From the NCBI RefSeq assembly GCF_000308815.1, contig NZ_BAFX01000194.1, forward strand, positions 1 through 43,889: a stretch of DNA of 43,889 nt. The letters are read 5' to 3'. The translations under genes were made by a program, and so were the position numbers. The notes under the pieces are model-generated. The model saw nothing but the letters and a program-made list of their open reading frames with translations. It did no database searches and was not told the origin of the DNA. This document shows, in pieces, positions 39,910 to 43,889 of this stretch. Position 1 is the stretch's first letter; each line of letters begins with the position of its first letter. This DNA comes from Nocardia concava NBRC 100430. Its GTDB lineage: Bacteria > Actinomycetota > Actinomycetes > Mycobacteriales > Mycobacteriaceae.

Positions 39910-41286
39910 CTATGCGGTGGCGAGTCCACCCGCGTAAGCGGAACGGGCGAAGCGCCCGGCCGGTTCGAAACGAGCCAGCAACTCGGCCGCGTCCTGGCCG
40001 GTGGCCTCGGTGATGAATCGCTCTGCCGCGTCGAGGGAATCGACGCCGAGGAACGGTTGCGGGCGGTGCAGCAGGCCGACGAGCGCGGCGGCGAAGCGCG
40101 GCTCGACCGCGGCGGCGGCGAACAGCTGGCCGCCGATGTCGGCGAGCTCGGCATCGCCGAGGAACAACCGCGTCACCCGGTTCGCCGCATCGCCGCGAGC
40201 GGCCAGGAACGCCCGATATTGCTGGGTGATCCATTGCTCGTCGAAGGGTCCGTCATGGACGGCGGCGGCCGCGACGAGGCGCTGGGCCTGGATCAGTCCG
40301 CTCTGCGCGCCCTGCCCCGCGATCGGGTCGTAGGCGGCGGAGGTGTCGCCGAGCGAGGCCACCACGTGACCGCTCGCGGTGCGCCCCGCACCCGCGCGGA
40401 CCACCGGTCGGACAGCACCTTTCAGCCAGGAGTGCGGATCCTCGGCGATCGTCTGTGCGGCCAGCGCCTCGGGCAGGTCCCAGTCGAGATAGTCACGGTA
40501 GAGCTGTTGCACGATCCGCAGCGCAGAGTCCGCGGAATCGGCTCCGGCGAAACGCTTCTCCCAGTCGCTGCCGGGCCTGGCCCAGCCCAGGAAGGCCCAG
40601 CTGGGGCCGACGTCCTTGTGCAGGTACGGTCCCCACCAGGCTTCGCCCTGATCGGCGAGGATGGAGAACAGGCTGTGCGACCCGCCCGCCCGGCTGCGGT
40701 GCGCGAACACGCTCTCGTCGTGGCCGAGACCGGTCACGGTGACGGTGAGCAGCGAGCGCTGTGGCGCGGCGTAGGGGCTGCGGGACTCGTCGATCGCGAA
40801 CAGGTCCGACAACCCGCCGCGTCCGGTCGCGACCAGCGTGAGGTCGACATCGGCGGCGATATGGTCCAGCTTCTCCGGCGTCACTCGATCGACGACGAAA
40901 CGCCCGCCTCGTTCGATGAACGCGGTCAGCCGTTCGTCGGCCTTGAGCCTGGTATCGACGGCAACACCCACGTAGCCGTCGAAATGTCCGTCGAAGGCGA
41001 TGAGTTCCTCACCTTCGGGCCCGGCGATGCGCACACTCAGACCCGTGTGCCGCGGTGCGCGGGCGGTGTAGGTGTCGAGTCCGAGTGCGGCTTCGGCCTG
41101 CTGGGTTTCGCCGAATTCGAGTGCGGTCCCGGTGGCGGGGACGTCGTCGCGCAGTGCGCGCTGGTCGCGGTCGCTGTAGAGGGTGACGTCGAATCCGGCG
41201 TCGAGCAGGCCCAGGGCCGCGGTGACGCCGGTCTGCCCGGCCCCGATCACGGCGGCCGTGCGGGTCGAGTTGTGCTGAGAAGTCAT
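39910..41286 (-). CDS. Styrene/indole monooxygenase-like FAD oxygenase (StyA family)
   Basis: 458 aa. The FAD fold is at residues 11-45 (AAVIGAGQTGVTAALGLLDA, then YSDRDQRALRDD). The middle part carries the substrate-binding domain typical of StyA-type group E monooxygenases, and the C-terminal GDTSAAYDPIAGQGAQSGLI is the second FAD motif. StyA enzymes epoxidise styrene or indole or sulfoxidise thioethers using FADH2 from a separate reductase; no StyB is beside it. It starts inside the stop of the DszA-like gene (ATGA), so the two are coupled. A sulfoxidation role is inferred from context. Confidence 0.78.
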   Translation of the reverse strand: MTSQHNSTRTAAVIGAGQTGVTAALGLLDAGFDVTLYSDRDQRALRDDVPATGTALEFGETQQAEAALGLDTYTARAPRHTGLSVRIAGPEGEELIAFDGHFDGYVGVAVDTRLKADERLTAFIERGGRFVVDRVTPEKLDHIAADVDLTLVATGRGGLSDLFAIDESRSPYAAPQRSLLTVTVTGLGHDESVFAHRSRAGGSHSLFSILADQGEAWWGPYLHKDVGPSWAFLGWARPGSDWEKRFAGADSADSALRIVQQLYRDYLDWDLPEALAAQTIAEDPHSWLKGAVRPVVRAGAGRTASGHVVASLGDTSAAYDPIAGQGAQSGLIQAQRLVAAAAVHDGPFDEQWITQQYRAFLAARGDAANRVTRLFLGDAELADIGGQLFAAAAVEPRFAAALVGLLHRPQPFLGVDSLDAAERFITEATGQDAAELLARFEPAGRFARSAYAGGLATA

Positions 41287-42758
41287 GCGGGGATCACCCT
41301 TTCGAGATCAGAGGTAACCGACTCGTGGTCGGCAGGATCGGCGGTGGCTCCCGGTCGGGACACCGCGTCCGGCAAGGCGGTCGAGCCCGCGGCACCGAGG
41401 CGATACCGTGCGCCTCGATGCTCCGGCGGCAGCCGGTCGCCCGCACCGAACAACGCGTTGCGGAGGGTGCCCGGAACGTACTCGTCCGCGTACGCGCCTC
41501 GTGCGGTCAACACCGGAACGACATGGCGCACAATGTCTTCGAAACTGCCCGGCGTAATGGCGTAGGCCAGGTTGAACCCGTCCAGATCGGTGTCGTCCAC
41601 CCACTCCTGGAGCTGGTCGGCGACGGTCTCCCCGGAGCCGACGAACACCGGCCCCATCCCGCCGATTCCGGCCCAGCGGCCGATATCGCGGACCGTCCAT
41701 TCCCGGCCGTCGTCGTCGAACTCCTGGAAGGCGGCCACCGCGGACTGGATGGCATTGCTCTCCACCTCGCCGATCGGGTCGTCCAAGTCGTATTTCGACA
41801 GGTCGATGCCCATCCAGCCGGACATGAACACCAGCCCACCCTCGACGCTGGCGTAGGACAGGTACTCCCGGTGCTTGTCGTGCGCGGCCTCGTCGGTGGC
41901 GTCGGTGACAATGGTGGCCAGCGCATAGATCCGCGCGGCGTAACGGTCGCGGCAGGCTGCTTCCAGGGCGTCTCGGATCCGAGAAACCGTCTGTGCCAGA
42001 ACCCGTTTGGAAGGCCCGGCCACGAAAATGGCCTCAGCGTTCTCAGCGGCGAAACGGACCCCGCGTGGTGAGGCCCCGGCCTGGTAGATCACCGGCGTCC
42101 GCTGCGGCGACGGTTCGGACAGGTGAATGCCCGGCACCGTGTAGTGCTTGCCGCGATGCCCGATGTGATGCACCTTCGCCGGATCCACATAGACGCCGCG
42201 CGCGGTGTCGCGCACCACCGCGTCGTCCTCCCACGAGCCCTCCCACAGCTTGTAGAGCACCTCGAGATACTCGTCGGCCTGGTCGTAGCGATCATCGTGG
42301 TCGAGCTGATCGTCGGCCCCGAAATTCCTTGCGGCCGAAGGCAGATAGCCGGTGACCACATTCCAGCCCAGTCGCCCGCCGGTGAGGTGGTCGAGGGTGG
42401 ACAGCCGCCGTGCGAAGGGATACGGGTGCTCGAACCCGGTGCCGGTGGTGATCCCGAAACCCAGGTGCTCGGTGACCGCCGCCATGGCCGAGACCAGCAG
42501 CAGCGGATCGGCCACCGGGATCTGCGCACCCTGACGCAGGGCGGCGATGTCATTGCCGCCGTACACGTCGTAGGTGCCCAGCACGTCGGCGATGAAGATG
42601 CCATCGAATCGCCCGCGCTCCAACAGCTTCGCCAGCTCGGTCCAGTAGCCGAGCTCCTTGTACCGATGCGACTGATCCTCCGGATGCCGCCACAGGCCCG
42701 GGGACTGGTGGGCCACGCAGTTCATATCGAACGCGTTGAAGCGGATGCGGCGGGTCAT
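41283..42758 (-). CDS. DszA/NtaA-like FMN-dependent monooxygenase
   Basis: 491 aa, NtaA/SnaA/DszA class of luciferase-like monooxygenases (usual length about 440-490). Signature segments: FDGIFIADVLGTYDVYGG, GFEHPYPFARRLSTLDHLTG, GRLGWNVVTGYLPSAARNFG and PVIYQAGASPRGVRFAAENAEA. Family members act on nitrilotriacetate, dibenzothiophene sulfone or dimethyl sulfide. The ATG at 42756-42758 overlaps the stop of the preceding gene (ATGA), and its stop overlaps the StyA-like start. The sulfur neighbours favour a desulfurisation substrate. Confidence 0.85.
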   Translation of the reverse strand: MTRRIRFNAFDMNCVAHQSPGLWRHPEDQSHRYKELGYWTELAKLLERGRFDGIFIADVLGTYDVYGGNDIAALRQGAQIPVADPLLLVSAMAAVTEHLGFGITTGTGFEHPYPFARRLSTLDHLTGGRLGWNVVTGYLPSAARNFGADDQLDHDDRYDQADEYLEVLYKLWEGSWEDDAVVRDTARGVYVDPAKVHHIGHRGKHYTVPGIHLSEPSPQRTPVIYQAGASPRGVRFAAENAEAIFVAGPSKRVLAQTVSRIRDALEAACRDRYAARIYALATIVTDATDEAAHDKHREYLSYASVEGGLVFMSGWMGIDLSKYDLDDPIGEVESNAIQSAVAAFQEFDDDGREWTVRDIGRWAGIGGMGPVFVGSGETVADQLQEWVDDTDLDGFNLAYAITPGSFEDIVRHVVPVLTARGAYADEYVPGTLRNALFGAGDRLPPEHRGARYRLGAAGSTALPDAVSRPGATADPADHESVTSDLERVIPA

Positions 42759-43889
42759 CGCCCGGCCCCCGCCGCCGGTGCGCGCTCGCCCGCACTCCAC
42801 GCGAACGGCAGGTCGGCGCCGTTGAGCAGGTGATCGCCGATGGCACGCGCCTTCTGGATGGCCGGATTGTGCACCGAGATGGTGCGGGCATTGCGCCAGT
42901 GCCGATCCAGCCGCAGCCGCTCCGAGACCGCCGACGCGCCACCGACCTCGAAAAGCAGTGTGGTGGCGGGCAACACAAGGTCGATCACCGCCAGCTGCGC
43001 CTGCGCCGCGGCGAGTTCGGCTGCCACCAACAGCTTTTCGTCGCGCGCCCCGTCGGCCAGCACCGCATCGAGCACATCGGCGACCGCGAGCACACTGGCC
43101 TCGGCGGCGAAGGCGGCGGCCGACAGCCGCCCGATCACCTGCTGCACCAACGGATCCTGGCGTGGCAGGTCAGCGACGGAGTGGGTGTAGCCACGGGTGC
43201 GGGCCGCCACCCAGTCCCGGGCGTCGGCCTCCGCGCGCCGGGCGATACCGGCCAGCACCGCCAACTGCACCAGCTGCAGATAAGCCGTCGCATAGGTGGG
43301 GCCGGACGTCCCGTATCCGGGACCGAGGATGCGCTCCTCGGTGACGCGCACCGCGGTGAACTCGGTGGTGCCGCTGGCGGTGAGCCGCTGCCCGAACCCG
43401 TCCCAGTCGTCGTGCTGGCGCACCCCCTCGGCGTGCGCGTCCACCAGCACACCGACCCGCTCACCCTCGCGATCCGCCGCCGCCAGAATGTAATCCGCGT
43501 ACAGCGAACCGGTGCTGTAATACTTCGTACCGTCCAGCCGCCAGTGCTCGCCGTCGCGAGTCAGGCGCGTGCGGTAGCGGTCGACCGCGCCGACGCCCGG
43601 CTCGGTGATCGCATTGCCGACCAGCGTGCCCTCCGCCACCGCGCGCAGCCAGCGCTCCCGCTCCGGCCCGTCCTCGGCCAGCAGCTGGTCCTCGACGAAC
43701 GACCAATGCACCCGCAAGGCTTGCGGCAGATTCGATTCCGCGGCGGCCAGGGCGATCAGCTGCCGGAACAGCTGACGCACCGTGACCCCGTAGCCGCCGA
43801 ATTCGACCGGCACCCGCAGCGCCCCGAACTTCGCCGCCCGCAACCAGCCGACCTCCTCGAACGGCAGCCGCCGATCGGTCTCCCGCTCG
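42755..43889 (-). CDS. DszC/SfnB-like oxidoreductase (partial, C-terminal part)
   Basis: The reading frame is open to the right edge, so the start lies outside the window; 377 residues or so are visible. Segments KFGALRVPVEFGGYGVTV, LDGTKYYSTGSLYADYI, DDWDGFGQRLTASGTTEF and the closing LDRHWRNARTISVHNP match the DszC/SfnB branch of the acyl-CoA dehydrogenase fold. Its final motif is the same type as in the second copy at 38644-39852. Stop overlaps the DszA-like start (ATGA). Confidence 0.85.
   Translation of the reverse strand, partial: ERETDRRLPFEEVGWLRAAKFGALRVPVEFGGYGVTVRQLFRQLIALAAAESNLPQALRVHWSFVEDQLLAEDGPERERWLRAVAEGTLVGNAITEPGVGAVDRYRTRLTRDGEHWRLDGTKYYSTGSLYADYILAAADREGERVGVLVDAHAEGVRQHDDWDGFGQRLTASGTTEFTAVRVTEERILGPGYGTSGPTYATAYLQLVQLAVLAGIARRAEADARDWVAARTRGYTHSVADLPRQDPLVQQVIGRLSAAAFAAEASVLAVADVLDAVLADGARDEKLLVAAELAAAQAQLAVIDLVLPATTLLFEVGGASAVSERLRLDRHWRNARTISVHNPAIQKARAIGDHLLNGADLPFAWSAGERAPAAGAGR

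Overview
The window is high-GC, densely packed DNA from an actinomycete, most likely Nocardia or a close mycolic-acid relative. The support is GTG and ATG starts with GGAG-type ribosome sites, ATGA/GTGA start-stop overlaps, two PucR-type regulators, an XRE(DUF5753)/DUF397 gene pair, a putrescine oxidase of Rhodococcus type, an actinobacterial lycopene cyclase and a short NAD-glutamate dehydrogenase. I see no rRNA, tRNA, CRISPR array or classical IS transposase. The genus is an inference from gene content.

Left part (1-3.2 kb): an MFS exporter cut by the window edge diverges from a MarR regulator, with two related palindromes between them. A flavoprotein/dicluster ferredoxin pair resembling AsfAB follows. 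A REP-like inverted repeat and a 21-bp triplet repeat separate it from the next block. Block 2 (3.4-13.1 kb) is a purine/ureide-to-glycerate cluster. A divergent PucR regulator faces uraD, an 8-oxoguanine-deaminase-like amidohydrolase, an AzgA-type purine permease, a shortened XdhC-like protein, a stand-alone allophanate-hydrolase C-terminal domain, hydroxypyruvate isomerase, tartronate semialdehyde reductase, two very small coupled genes and glycerate kinase. Uricase, HIU hydrolase, allantoinase, allantoicase and glyoxylate carboligase are not in the window.

Block 3 (13.1-15.9 kb) is an accessory patch. A small two-gene unit (59 and 96 aa) diverges from an XRE/DUF397 pair. Next comes a Vsr/DUF559-like nuclease gene bracketed by two 61-bp palindromic elements in inverted orientation, which is the most unusual structure in the window. 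Block 4 (15.9-30.2 kb) encodes a full agmatine-to-succinate route: agmatine deiminase, N-carbamoylputrescine amidase, putrescine oxidase, aminobutyraldehyde dehydrogenase, GABA transaminase, succinate semialdehyde dehydrogenase and an APC permease. A second PucR-type regulator is divergent from it, and a large NAD-glutamate dehydrogenase can dispose of the glutamate formed.

Block 5 (30.4-36.9 kb) is a mix: a paralogue of the 96-aa protein, lycopene cyclase, a repeat-rich membrane-anchored protein, an SDR, three poorly known small genes including a secreted one, and an AraC regulator. Block 6 (36.9-43.9 kb, all minus strand) is an organosulfur-scavenging operon: DszC-like, DszA/NtaA-like, StyA-like, SfnB-like, SsuE-like and SsuD-like genes. 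The StyA-like flavin monooxygenase inside a desulfurisation operon is notable, and with the AsfAB-like pair the window may carry sulfonate or aryl-sulfur functions at both ends.
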